DNA of 64,000 nt from Phaeosaccion multiseriatum (taxonomy: Eukaryota > Ochrophyta, other classes): NCBI GenBank assembly GCA_965112735.1, contig OZ218955.1:186001-250000 (forward strand). Reading direction: 5' to 3'. The notes under the pieces were generated by a model. The model ran no database searches. It had not been told where the DNA came from and worked only from the letters and a program-made list of their open reading frames with translations. Made by a program: the position numbers and the translations under genes. This document shows, one piece after another, positions 12,140 to 20,556 of this stretch (positions are counted from its first letter, which is position 1; every line of letters starts with the position of its first letter).

Positions 12140-15019
12140 TTCTCCTTGTCTCTGTCCCTCTCTTCACTCTCCCTATCTCTCACCCTCTCTCTCTCTTCAC
12201 TCTTTTCTCTCCCTCTGTCTCTCTTCACTCTCTCTCTCCCCTTTGGGTGGATTCCTTGGTCCCCTTTGGGTGGATTCCTTGGTCCCCTTGGGTGGTTCTC
12301 ATTCTCACCTCCCCTCAATCCTCTTATCATGTCACATCTCTCCCCACCCGTTCACTGCCATCCACCCACCCACCCATCCACTGCCATCCTAGTGGCCAAT
12401 CATCTGCCCTGGCGACAGTAGTGGGGTTGGTGGTCCGAACCCTCGACGCCATCCTCTACATTTACATTGGGTACTTGCTCACGCTGCTGCTGAGGAAGGC
12501 GCAGGGGAGGGAGGTGATGGCCAGACTGGGGGGGAGGACGCTTGTCGTTGTTGACAACCCCATGGTGCACCAGATGACAGAGGTGCGGGAGAGAGAGAGA
12601 GAGAGAGGACTGACGTACTACTGCCTTGCTGGCTGACTGCCCCACTGACTTACTGTGTCCCTGCCTCATTGCCTCTCGCCGCAGTCGTTCGTCTCGAAGC
12701 TGTTCTCGATGGGCTACTCGTTCAACACGTTGACTGTGCACGGCGGCAGCGGGGTGGACCACTTCGTCCATCGCTTCACACACAGAGTGGTCAGGGGCAC
12801 ACTCCTCGCTGTGGGGAGGTGAGTAAGTCAGTGAGGCAGTATGTCAGTGAGGCAGTAAGTCAGTGAGGTGGGAGTGGTCTCAGGCCGTCAGGAGTGTGTC
12901 CTTCGTGGTCTGGCGGCTTGGCCTCTTTTCTTCTCATGCCTTCCTGGATGGAGCAGTGAGTAGCGGCTTATCTTATGCCCCTCTCTCTCCCCTCCACAGA
13001 CCCGATGGGCGGCTCTGTTCTCTCACCAAGACGGAAGGCACAGTCCTCCTTGCTGTCAAACAAGCCGCCTTCATCCAAAACAAGGACGTCGGTTGCGACG
13101 TCTTCAGCATTGGCCACTCTCCCTACATCCCCGCCATTCCCTGTTGCAACACCATCCCCCTCGTCTCTCATCGCCGGCCCTTCTTGGACGAAGAGGTGTA
13201 CGAGCGGCTGTGGAACGCCAAACGTCCCTTCACCCTGGCTATGGTGCGGCAGATCGGACTGAGGTCACAGAAAGCGCAGAGGGAGATGGTGCAACACACG
13301 AATCAGATACTTGGACCGCGGACGGGGGCAGACGCGCGTGGGGTTGGCAAGGCGAAGTCCACTTTTTTGGCGAGGCAGAACTCGGAGGAGCTGAGGATTG
13401 CGGAGGGGGAGGAGCAGGAAGAAGAACAGGAGGAGGAGGAGGAGGAGGAGGAGGAGGAGGATGAGGAGGAGGACGACGACGAAGAAGAGAAAGAAAAGGA
13501 GGATGAGGAGGAGGAAGACGACTCAGAGGAGGAGTCAGGTATCGTTAACAACCTGCTGCTTTGCATGCAGAACGGCGCAGAGGAGGAGGAGGACCGAGAG
13601 AAGAAGAACGCGAAGAAGAAGATGAAGGTTCAGCCGTACGTAGACCCTGCCACGGGGAAGGTGCGTAAGGAAGACGAGACTCTGGCGCTGGCCACGGAGC
13701 TGCTCGATGACGATGATGATAATGATGGGGATGAGGGTCAGAGCAAGGCCAAGAGGAAGGGGAAGAAGAATCAGATGTACGTAGACCCGACCACAGGCAT
13801 GGTGCGTAAGGAAGACGAGACTTTGGCGCTGGCCATGGAGCTGCTCGATGACGATGACGAGAATGATGGAGATGAGGGGAAGGACAAGACCACGGAGAAG
13901 GGGAAGAAGACGTTGAAGAAGAAGGCGAAGAAGAAGAAGGTGACGACTGCGAAAAAGACCAAGGCTGCCGGAGGGAAGGCGAAGCAGAAGGCGCGAGCGG
14001 AGGAGCCGAAGGAGGAGCTGAAGGAGGAGCTGAAGGAGGAACTGGATGAGGAGCTTAAGGAGGAGATGGGAACAGGGATGGGGATGGGGGTAAGCAGCCA
14101 CATGTCCCAAGGGGGCGCTCCCGGCAGGTCTGTAAGTGCCGAGGCCGACGTGGGAGGAGAGTTTACCATGGACCATACCGGCACCAAGTTGCAGAGGTGA
14201 GTGAGGCACAGGCGATGGACACCTTGCCTTCCTTCGGAGGCCTTCGGAGGCCTTCGTCTGACAGGGGAGGCGGGAGAGTCGGGGAGCTAGCACCTGTCTT
14301 CGTCTCTCTGTCTGTTCTCTGTCTGTTCTCTGTCTGTTCTCTCTCTCTGTCTGTTCTCTGTCTGTTCTCTGTCTGTTCTCTGTCTGTTCTCTGTCTGTTC
14401 TCTGTCTGTTCTCTCTCTCTGTCTCTCTCTCTCTCTCTCTCCGTCTCCCTCTGTCTCTCTTTGTCTCTCTCTCTCTCTCTCTCTGTCTCTGTCTTTTCCT
14501 GTAGCTGTCTTTGTCGCTGTCTCTGTGTGTGTCTGTGTCTCTGCCTCTGCTCGCCCCCCCCCCCCCCCCCCGTTGCCCGAACCCTCCATCCCCTCACAAT
14601 CTGTCTTCCACAGACCCCTCTCCCCATGGCTCATCACGTCTCCTCCTCCTCCTCCTCCTCCTCCTCCTCCTCCTCCTCCTCCTCCTCCTCCTCCTCCTCC
14701 TTCTCCTCCTCCTCCTCCTCCTCCTTAGATTCTCTATGCGTCGGTGCATGGTGGTGACGGCTGGCCCTATGAAGGGTTTGTACGACGGGCTGCCCTACGG
14801 AGCGCACCACGCAGAGCAAGTAGGCATGGCGGGTACGTATCTACTTGCGTATCTACTTACGTATCTTGAACGTAATGACATACCGTAGGCTGTGTCAAGA
14901 AGTGTCATAGCGCCACCCGCACTCCCTGTACCCCCCTGGGCTCTTTCTTTGTGCTGTTACGTAGTGTTTTATAGTGCTATGAAGTCTCTCTCTCTAGCTC
15001 AACTCCCCCTCCCCCCCCC

Positions 15020-15061
<42 letters not shown>

Positions 15062-16859
15062 CGCTGTGGCAGGCAACACTCTGCAAGAGTTCATGGACAC
15101 GACAGACAATAAAACGATTCGCCAATCCAGCGGTACCGGCAAGTCCAGCACTGGACCATCTGCAAACGGGCGGAGCAGTAGTGCTGGTAAGAAGCGTAGT
15201 AAGTCAGCGGAAATAGCCCGTCTCAAGAATGAGCTTGCGGAGCTGGAGAGCCGTCTTGCTCAGTTGGCTCCTCAGGTCGGATCGGAGGAAGCGGCTCTAA
15301 GTGACGAAAAGTGGCGCTCCATCCATGACCCCTCTGCGAGGCTTGCCTTCGCCTCCAAGCTTGACCACCTCACTCACAAGGTTCAAGATCAAGGTACGAT
15401 GGGTATTCGGTGTAGTATGTCAATGGGAGCGTGGGCTGCCCCTCTTCCCATGGCGTGGTGGTGTGTGTGTGTGTGTGCGCGTGTATGTCCGTCTGTCTGT
15501 CTGGGCATGCGTTAGTGTGTATGTCCGGGCGTCGTGTTGACCTCGCTGCTCCCCTCACTGCCTGAGACCGCCGACGCTGACCTTTGCCCCCCCCCACCGC
15601 CCTCCTTCTCCTCCTGCTGCGGCTGGCGACCACCCACCACCCCCTATACCACCACCATTCGCCCCCTGCCCATACGCCTGCCCGTACCCTTGCCCATATG
15701 CCTGCCTGCCTGCCCATATGCCCTTCCCTTTAGCCATGCCCCTGCAGCTGTTCTACGAGTCGCGCGTGGCGTCTCTGGAGCGCTACCTTGCCTTCTGCGT
15801 CACATTCCACGCCATGGCCAAGGCCTGCTGCGAGCCTGCCTTGAGGGTGCCGTGGGACATTGCAAGGAGTCAGGTACGTGTGTTGGGTGTGTGGGGTACT
15901 CGCTCGTTGGCTTACTGCTGCCTGCCCCCCGCACTGACTTTTTTGATAAGGTCACATGAGCTGAAAACTGAAAACTGACTTTTGGGTGACTGACTGACTG
16001 ACTGACTGACTGACTGACTACCTGACTGCCTGACCGCCTGCCTGCCTGACTGCCTGACTGACTGACTGACTTCCCACTCACTCACTCACTCACTCACTCA
16101 CTCGCTCACTCACTCACTCACTCACTCACTCACTCACTCACTCACTCACTCACTCACTCACTCACTCACTCACTCACTCACTCACTCACTCACTCACTCA
16201 CTCACTCACTCACTCACTCACTCACTCACTCACTCACTCACTCACTCACTCACTCACTCACTCACTCACTCACTCACTCACTCACTCACTCACTGACCCA
16301 CTGACCCACTGACCGACTGACCCACTCACTGACTGACTGACTTTCTCTTGATTCGCAGTCCAATCTTCGTGTGGCGACAACCGCAGCGCCCGTGAATGCC
16401 ACGGAGAGCGGCGGGGAAGGAGACGAGCAGTCCACACACCACATCATGAAGAAGTGAGTCCGGCACTGACGCAAGCAATCGAGGGGGGGGAGGGGGGACA
16501 TGTGGAGGGTAGGAGGAGGAGGAGGAGGAGGAGGGGGAGGGGGGGGGGGAGGGGGAGGAGGAGGAGGAGTCTTGAGTTTTGCCTTAGCTGAGCTGAGATG
16601 TGCACAAGGAGCGTCGACCTCACTTCACTCACTTCACTGCACATGACACCCCGCAGAGGCATATGGGCAGGCAGGCTCACTGAAAGGCGCTGCGAAGGGG
16701 TTGAGTTGGCTGCGCATGTGCCCGCCCATATGCCTGCCCGCCTGTCAGCCCATATGCCTGCGGTCAGCCCTGTCCTTTGAGGGGCTCATCGCGCACGCCC
16801 AAAGCTGACTCACTGCACACCCAAGTTCACTCACTGTACACCCAAATTGACTCACTGCC

Positions 16860-16890
<31 letters not shown>

Positions 16891-16965
16891 TGGCCCCAAT
16901 GTAGGTACAAGCGGGAGTTCAAGGACATTCAGAAGACACTCACTCATGTCAACACCCATTTCTGA
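4005..16965 (+). CDS. Membrane-anchored class II glutamine amidotransferase / SIS-domain protein (GlmS-like architecture)
   Basis: Twenty-five exons sum to 5970 nt (1989 residues): 4005-4021, 4318-4446, 4656-5099, 5450-5472, 5992-6201, 6607-6731, 6871-7269, 7358-7527, 7695-8271, 8459-8968, 9120-9293, 9468-9577, 9929-10078, 10290-10467, 10823-11057, 11330-11389, 11690-11906, 12393-12582, 12685-12818, 13000-14196, 14729-14832, 15073-15393, 15734-15873, 16359-16453, 16905-16965. The start MCGNFG puts the nucleophile Cys at position 2, as class II amidotransferases need. [18 protein letters not shown] and THNGDF complete the glutaminase site. A first SIS domain (about 870-1070) has SQSGQTFP. Two membrane helices follow (about 1180-1225 and 1250-1278), then a second SIS-like region (about 1290-1450). 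An acidic/lysine-rich block (about 1490-1730) and a coiled coil (about 1830-1880) end the protein. By family logic it moves glutamine ammonia to a sugar phosphate. It is far longer than GlmS (about 610 residues), and its substrate is unknown. Confidence 0.88.
4212..4317 (+). repeat. (CCCT)n microsatellite running into a 3' splice site
   Basis: Pure CCCT/CCCC tetranucleotide blocks fill the intron from about 4212 to 4300 and serve as the polypyrimidine tract before TGCCCAG at 4311-4317. Confidence 0.9.
6732..6776 (+). repeat. (GTGA)n array starting exactly at a splice donor
   Basis: About eleven perfect GTGA units start at the first intron base after the exon ending at 6731, so every unit recreates a GTGAGT donor. 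Confidence 0.92.
8383..8422 (+). repeat. (CA)n microsatellite in an intron
   Basis: About twenty CA units lie in the intron between exons 7695-8271 and 8459-8968, with further CACT-type repeats on both sides. Confidence 0.88.
9690..9928 (+). repeat. (CCCT)n microsatellite, about 210 bp, joined to a 3' splice site
   Basis: CCCT units run almost without interruption from about 9718 and end directly in CCCTCAG at 9928, the acceptor of the SIS-domain exon that starts at 9929. Confidence 0.92.
11462..11566 (+). repeat. (CCAA)n microsatellite in an intron
   Basis: More than twenty CCAA units are followed by imperfect CCACC/CCAACC repeats up to the acceptor at 11689. Confidence 0.9.
11932..12136 (+). 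repeat. (TCTG)n microsatellite, about 200 bp, in an intron
   Basis: A long TCTG tetranucleotide array with two TTTCTG interruptions lies between the two exons that encode the membrane helices. Confidence 0.92.
14298..14730 (+). repeat. Pyrimidine-rich intron: TGTTCTC arrays, (CT)n, poly-C and (TCC)n
   Basis: The intron after 14196 holds a CTGTTCTCTGT-type heptamer array (about 14306-14415), CT runs, a poly-C tract near 14558 and a (TCC)n run (14639-14726) that ends in TTAG at 14728, the acceptor of the next exon. Confidence 0.9.
15999..16330 (+). repeat. (GACT)n and (CACT)n microsatellites in an intron
   Basis: GACT units (about 15989-16020 and 16048-16072) are followed by an almost perfect CACT array of about 215 bp (16078-16294). 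GACT units return just before the TTCGCAG acceptor at 16358. Confidence 0.92.
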
Positions 16966-17767
16966 GCCTCCGGAGGGGGAGGGGGGAGGGGAGGAGAGGG
17001 GAGGCGAGGAGAGGGAGCTCGCACCTCTGTCTGTCTGCAGATGAGATGGCACCGCACGGCAGACAAGGGAGAGAGGGTCATGTTTAGCTCGAACAGAACA
17101 CATGTTTGGGAGGGTCGATTTCGGCACTCGATTTGGCATCGTGGCGTGGACTCTATACCCACGTGATATGCAAAGCACAGGGCACAGGAGGAGGATGGGG
17201 GGGGGGGGGTGGCAGTTACTCGTTTGCTGCTCTTGAGAAAGAAAGCGTTAGAGGGTGTTGCCCTGCCCATGCTGCTGCAGGGGACGCGCTGGCCACTCAG
17301 TGGCACTGTTCTCACTACAGGGAGGGAGGGAAGGAGGGGCCCACACAAACACGGGGCGAGGGAAGCTGCAGAGTTTGGGATTTTGGTCTCACTCTCACCG
17401 AACGAATGAATCAAGGGCTCGAGAGGAGCGGCGACTTCGTGCTGTCAGTCACTCACAATATTATGCAACACTACGAAGGTGTGAAGATAGACATGGGATG
17501 GGCGGTTCAACATTACATTATAAATTAAAAGTAAAATTAGAATTTATAAACACAGGCGCTGGCCATTGACTGATCGATCGACGCATCCACTGCCATCTGC
17601 TGACATCTGCTACCGGGGGCACCCGCAACTGTCTCTCTCCTCCCAAAGCTCTCCTTATGCCCTGTTCTCCTCCTCCTTGCCCCTGTGCTGCTGCGTCTGT
17701 GGCTGGCACGCTGACAGCTTTCAACCCCACCTGACATGGAGTGCAACGGGAGATGGAGCGGGCCGAC

Positions 17768-18082
17768 CTGACACCAAACAGAGGACTCCTGCTGTCCTGA
17801 CACCAAACAGAGGACTCCTGCTGTCCTGACACCAAACAGAGGACTCCTGTCCTGACACCAAACAGAGGACTCCTGCTGTCCTGACATCAAACAGAGGACT
17901 CCTGCTGTCCTGACACCAAAAAGAGGACTCCTGCTGTCCTGACACCAAACAGAGGACTCCTGCTGTCCTGACATCAAACAGAGGACTCCCGCTGTCCTGA
18001 CACCAAACAGAGGACTCCTGCTGTCCTGACACCAAAGAGAGGACTCCTGCTGTCCTGACATCAAACAGAGGACTCCTGCTGA
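17768..18082. repeat. 29-bp minisatellite, about 11 copies
   Basis: Each unit reads CTGACACCAAACAGAGGAC followed by TCCTGCTGTC. Copies differ by single substitutions (ACACC/ACATC, AAACAG/AAAGAG), and one copy near 17847 lacks a few bases. The 29-bp period is not a multiple of three, so the repetitive open frames on the - strand are repeat artefacts. It lies between the convergent 3' ends of the amidotransferase and SDHC genes. Confidence 0.92.
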
Positions 18083-18638
18083 CTCCCCGGCCTCGGCCAA
18101 GGGCCTCCTTCCCCTCCAAGTCAATGAAGGCCCCGCCTCGCCAACTTGTGCGTGTTTCTGAAATGGGGGTAAGATTCTTACGGGTACCCATTTATTATAT
18201 CACCATGACTCCAATATACACAAGAGCTCTTCCTTCAGCGAAAGGCCAAAGCCAAAGCACACATGAGTGACTCGCAGCTTTGACCATACATGTACCCCAT
18301 ACCCCCTTGCCCTCTCCCCTTATCCCGAGACGTCCTGTCCTGACACCCCGCCTCTGCGGACTGGCCTATTGAGCAGGAGATTTGATGCCCTCCCACCCAC
18401 CCGCTGCTGTCCTCCCTCCCTCCCTCTCTCTCTCCCTCTCTCTCGTTCTCTCGTTCTCTCCCTCCCTCTCCTCCCACACACTCCAACTCTTCCTCTGTAC
18501 AACCAGCCAGCGAACCAGCCCCATCCTCCTCTTCTCTTTGGTCCCGCCCCCCCAAGCTGCAGTCGTAGCCAATCATCAGGGCGCCATTGCCCGCAAAACT
18601 CACACACACGCACAAAACGAAAGACAAAGCTGTCTCTC
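18083..18638. other. Intergenic region downstream of SDHC
   Basis: Pyrimidine-rich on the + strand, with no gene recognised. It is probably the 3' flank of SDHC, because both neighbouring genes end towards it. Confidence 0.5.
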
Positions 18639-19253
18639 TCATAGGACCGCAGCCACGAGCGCGGCCCCCACCGAGGTCCCGAGCAGTGCGTAGCTGCCCG
18701 TGTCCGCTGCCTTCATGTCCGACAGCGTCTCGGGCTTAAAGTCCCACACCGCATGCCTCACCGCTCCGAGGTAGTGGTACACCAGCGGAAACACCACCAC
18801 ACCCTTAGCCACCCCTCCAGCCAGCCCCGCCTGCCCCACGCTCTCCATGAGCGCTGTCACGTCTCCCCCGCCGAGGGCCACCGCCCCCACCCCGTACAGC
18901 CCCACTGTAAGGCCCACCCCTGTCACCCGGTTGACGATCGAGGACAGCGCGGCGGGTGGGAATTTGTAAATCGTGACATGCGGGGAGATGGGCCTGCCCG
19001 TCTTGGCCATGCGCTCGGAGTAGCTTAGGGGAGGTTGCTCTGCTGCTGCAGCTGGCGCGGCGCTGGCTTGCTTGGTGCTGGTGGTACTGGTTTGCCTGCA
19101 GCTGCTGCAGCCCACGGCCGCTGGCATGTGCTGCTGCTGCTGCTGCTGCTGCTGCTGTGGTAGCCTCAGTCCCCCTCCTATGGCTCTTCCAACTACTCTT
19201 CCTGCTGCTGCTGCCGCTGGTCTTCGCAACATCATTGCTGAAGAGGTTAACAT
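18639..19253 (-). CDS. SDHC: Succinate dehydrogenase cytochrome b560 subunit (complex II membrane anchor)
   Basis: A single coding exon of 204 residues starts at MLTSSAMMLRRP; alternative Met codons lie at 19235 and 19232. The N-terminal about 75 residues are rich in Ala, Arg and Gln (nine-Gln run near residue 35) and look like a mitochondrial presequence. The mature part has the family hallmark RPISPHVTIYKFP, then SIVNRVTGVGL, three hydrophobic segments and VYHYLGAVRHAVWDF, whose R-H-x-x-W-D motif supplies the haem b ligand region. The subunit anchors complex II in the inner mitochondrial membrane and helps form the ubiquinone site. The sequence just upstream (TTTCCCCTCCTCAG on the - strand) looks like a 3' splice site, so a 5' UTR intron is likely. 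Confidence 0.9.
   Translation of the reverse strand: MLTSSAMMLRRPAAAAAGRVVGRAIGGGLRLPQQQQQQQQQHMPAAVGCSSCRQTSTTSTKQASAAPAAAAEQPPLSYSERMAKTGRPISPHVTIYKFPPAALSSIVNRVTGVGLTVGLYGVGAVALGGGDVTALMESVGQAGLAGGVAKGVVVFPLVYHYLGAVRHAVWDFKPETLSDMKAADTGSYALLGTSVGAALVAAVL
19137..19160 (-). repeat. CAG trinucleotide run encoding polyglutamine in the SDHC presequence
   Basis: Eight to nine consecutive glutamine codons lie in the region expected to be removed on mitochondrial import, where length variation should be tolerated. Confidence 0.85.
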
Positions 19254-19851
19254 CGGGGTCCTGGTCCAAATATCCTGAGGAGGGGAAAGAGAGAGAGTGG
19301 AAAGTGATGAGAGGAGGACCAAAGCGAGGGACGAAGGAGAGGGAGAGGAGAGGAGGGTCGAGAGATGATAAGGAAGGCGAGAGGGGGGGAACGGCTGTAG
19401 GTAGAAAGCAAGAAAGAAAAGAGCAAAAAAGCAGAGAAGAAGAGGGAGAAAAGAAAAGGGGCTTTGTATAAGACTGGTCGGACAGAGAAGGAGACTGGTC
19501 AGTAGTGCAAGGAGATTGCAAGTTTTGCGGCTCTTGCTTGGCTCCTTCTTACCCTTGCTTAAAACACCTCTCTGCTCTTCCTGGTGAGTTTCGTGAGGTG
19601 CAAATAGGGCACCCCCCGGGGTTATTCGTCCTATTAAGTCAATAGAATATTCCCTCCTCCCTCCTCTCTCTTTTGGTGAGACAGTCACAGCACGACAGCA
19701 CGTGAGAAGTCCCAAGGTTTTCATGGGATTGGAAGTGAGGAGTAGATTGGTTCGTGTTGTCTCTTTCCACCTCGCTGGCCTAACGAGGAGTGCAGGCCTA
19801 CAGGTGTGCTGCTACCCACTGGGCTGGGCGGCACCACGCACGCGCCCACGG
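19254..19851. other. 5' flank of SDHC, possible 5' UTR intron, no other gene
   Basis: The stretch 19262-19460 is strongly purine-rich on +, which makes it pyrimidine-rich on the SDHC sense strand, as for introns elsewhere in the window. A candidate acceptor lies next to the start codon. No protein-coding content was recognised. Confidence 0.5.
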
Positions 19852-20107
19852 TCGACCCTGGACAAGGTTACAGTGTGCGCCCGCCATAATCAGTAATCAG
19901 GCCGGCTGGCGCCAATAATCAGTAATCAGGCCGGCTGGTGCCGGTCATAATCAGTAATCAGACCCAGCCAGCCGCCGGCCATAATCAGTAATCAGGCCCG
20001 GCTGGCGCCATAATCAGTAATCAGGCCGGCTGGCGCCGGCTGTAATCAGTAATCAGGCCGGTTGCGCCGGCCGTAATCAGTAATCAGATAACCTTGTCCA
20101 GGGCCGA
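19852..20107. mobile_element. TIR element with internal TAATCAG-doublet array
   Basis: The left end TCGACCCTGGACAAGGTTA and the right end TAACCTTGTCCAGGGCCGA are inverted repeats of about 19 bases with one mismatch. The interior is about seven repeats, each a doublet TAATCAGTAATCAG followed by a GC-rich spacer close to GCCGGCTGGCGCCGGC. The flanking hexamers (CCACGG and CCGCTC) do not match well, so the target duplication is eroded or absent. The terminal sequence and the doublet-plus-spacer plan link it to the elements at 46097 and 46971. Confidence 0.75.
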
Positions 20108-20135
20108 CCGCTCTTATCTGGGGGCTACTCCCGCC

Positions 20136-20208
20136 TAGGATTGAAAAGTGAGCGGCTTAGAGCGGCCTAACGGCCTAGAGCAAAACCGCTAGGCGTACAC
20201 GGGGCTGA
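20136..20208. mobile_element. Truncated copy of the 2791-2970 TIR element
   Basis: The sequence TTGAAAAGTGAGCGGC through GGCGTACACGGGGCTGA aligns with the right half of the element at 2791-2970. Its right terminus reads, inverted, TCAGCCCCGTGTACGCCTAG, a two-mismatch version of that element's TIR. The left half is missing. Confidence 0.7.
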
Positions 20209-20556
20209 GAGTGAAGAATCGGCTCCAGCCAGCAGGCGAGCTTTCTCTGGTCGGCTCCGAAGTCCTACATGTATAATCGCTCAGTATAAGCCTAGGCCTC
20301 TTTTTGGCGCTATGCCTCTTTCTGGCGCAGCCCCCCCCCCCCCCCTACTATCTCTCTGAGCTTCTTCTGGACCCGACCCTCCTGACCTGGCTCAGCGGCT
20401 CCAGACTAGCTACAACACCAGGGGGAAAAGGGAGCCAAATAGACCAACAATAAAATGATATAATGTCTCATGTTAGGTGGTCCTCCCTTACGGACCAGTA
20501 TAAAAAGCTATTTGTCGCCCCGAAGGAGGAAAAGGGAGGGAGGAGGTAGTGATAGC
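20209..20556. other. Intergenic, no gene recognised
   Basis: Contains a poly-C tract near 20332 and an AT-richer stretch near 20450. It is the probable 3' flank of the - strand secreted-protein gene. Confidence 0.5.

Noticed and set aside
11122-12330. 402-residue - strand open frame with (DRQT)n and (GWLV)n repeats
   Set aside because: It is the antisense of intronic TCTG and CCAA microsatellites in the amidotransferase gene; tetranucleotide repeats give stop-free frames automatically.
17537-18191. Repetitive GVLCLVSGQQESS-type proteins on the - strand
   Set aside because: Produced in all three frames by the 29-bp minisatellite; no start context or domains.
19880-20090. CRISPR-like array of repeats and spacers
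   Set aside because: The spacers are near-identical to each other, the units are short, the host is eukaryotic, and inverted termini frame the array.
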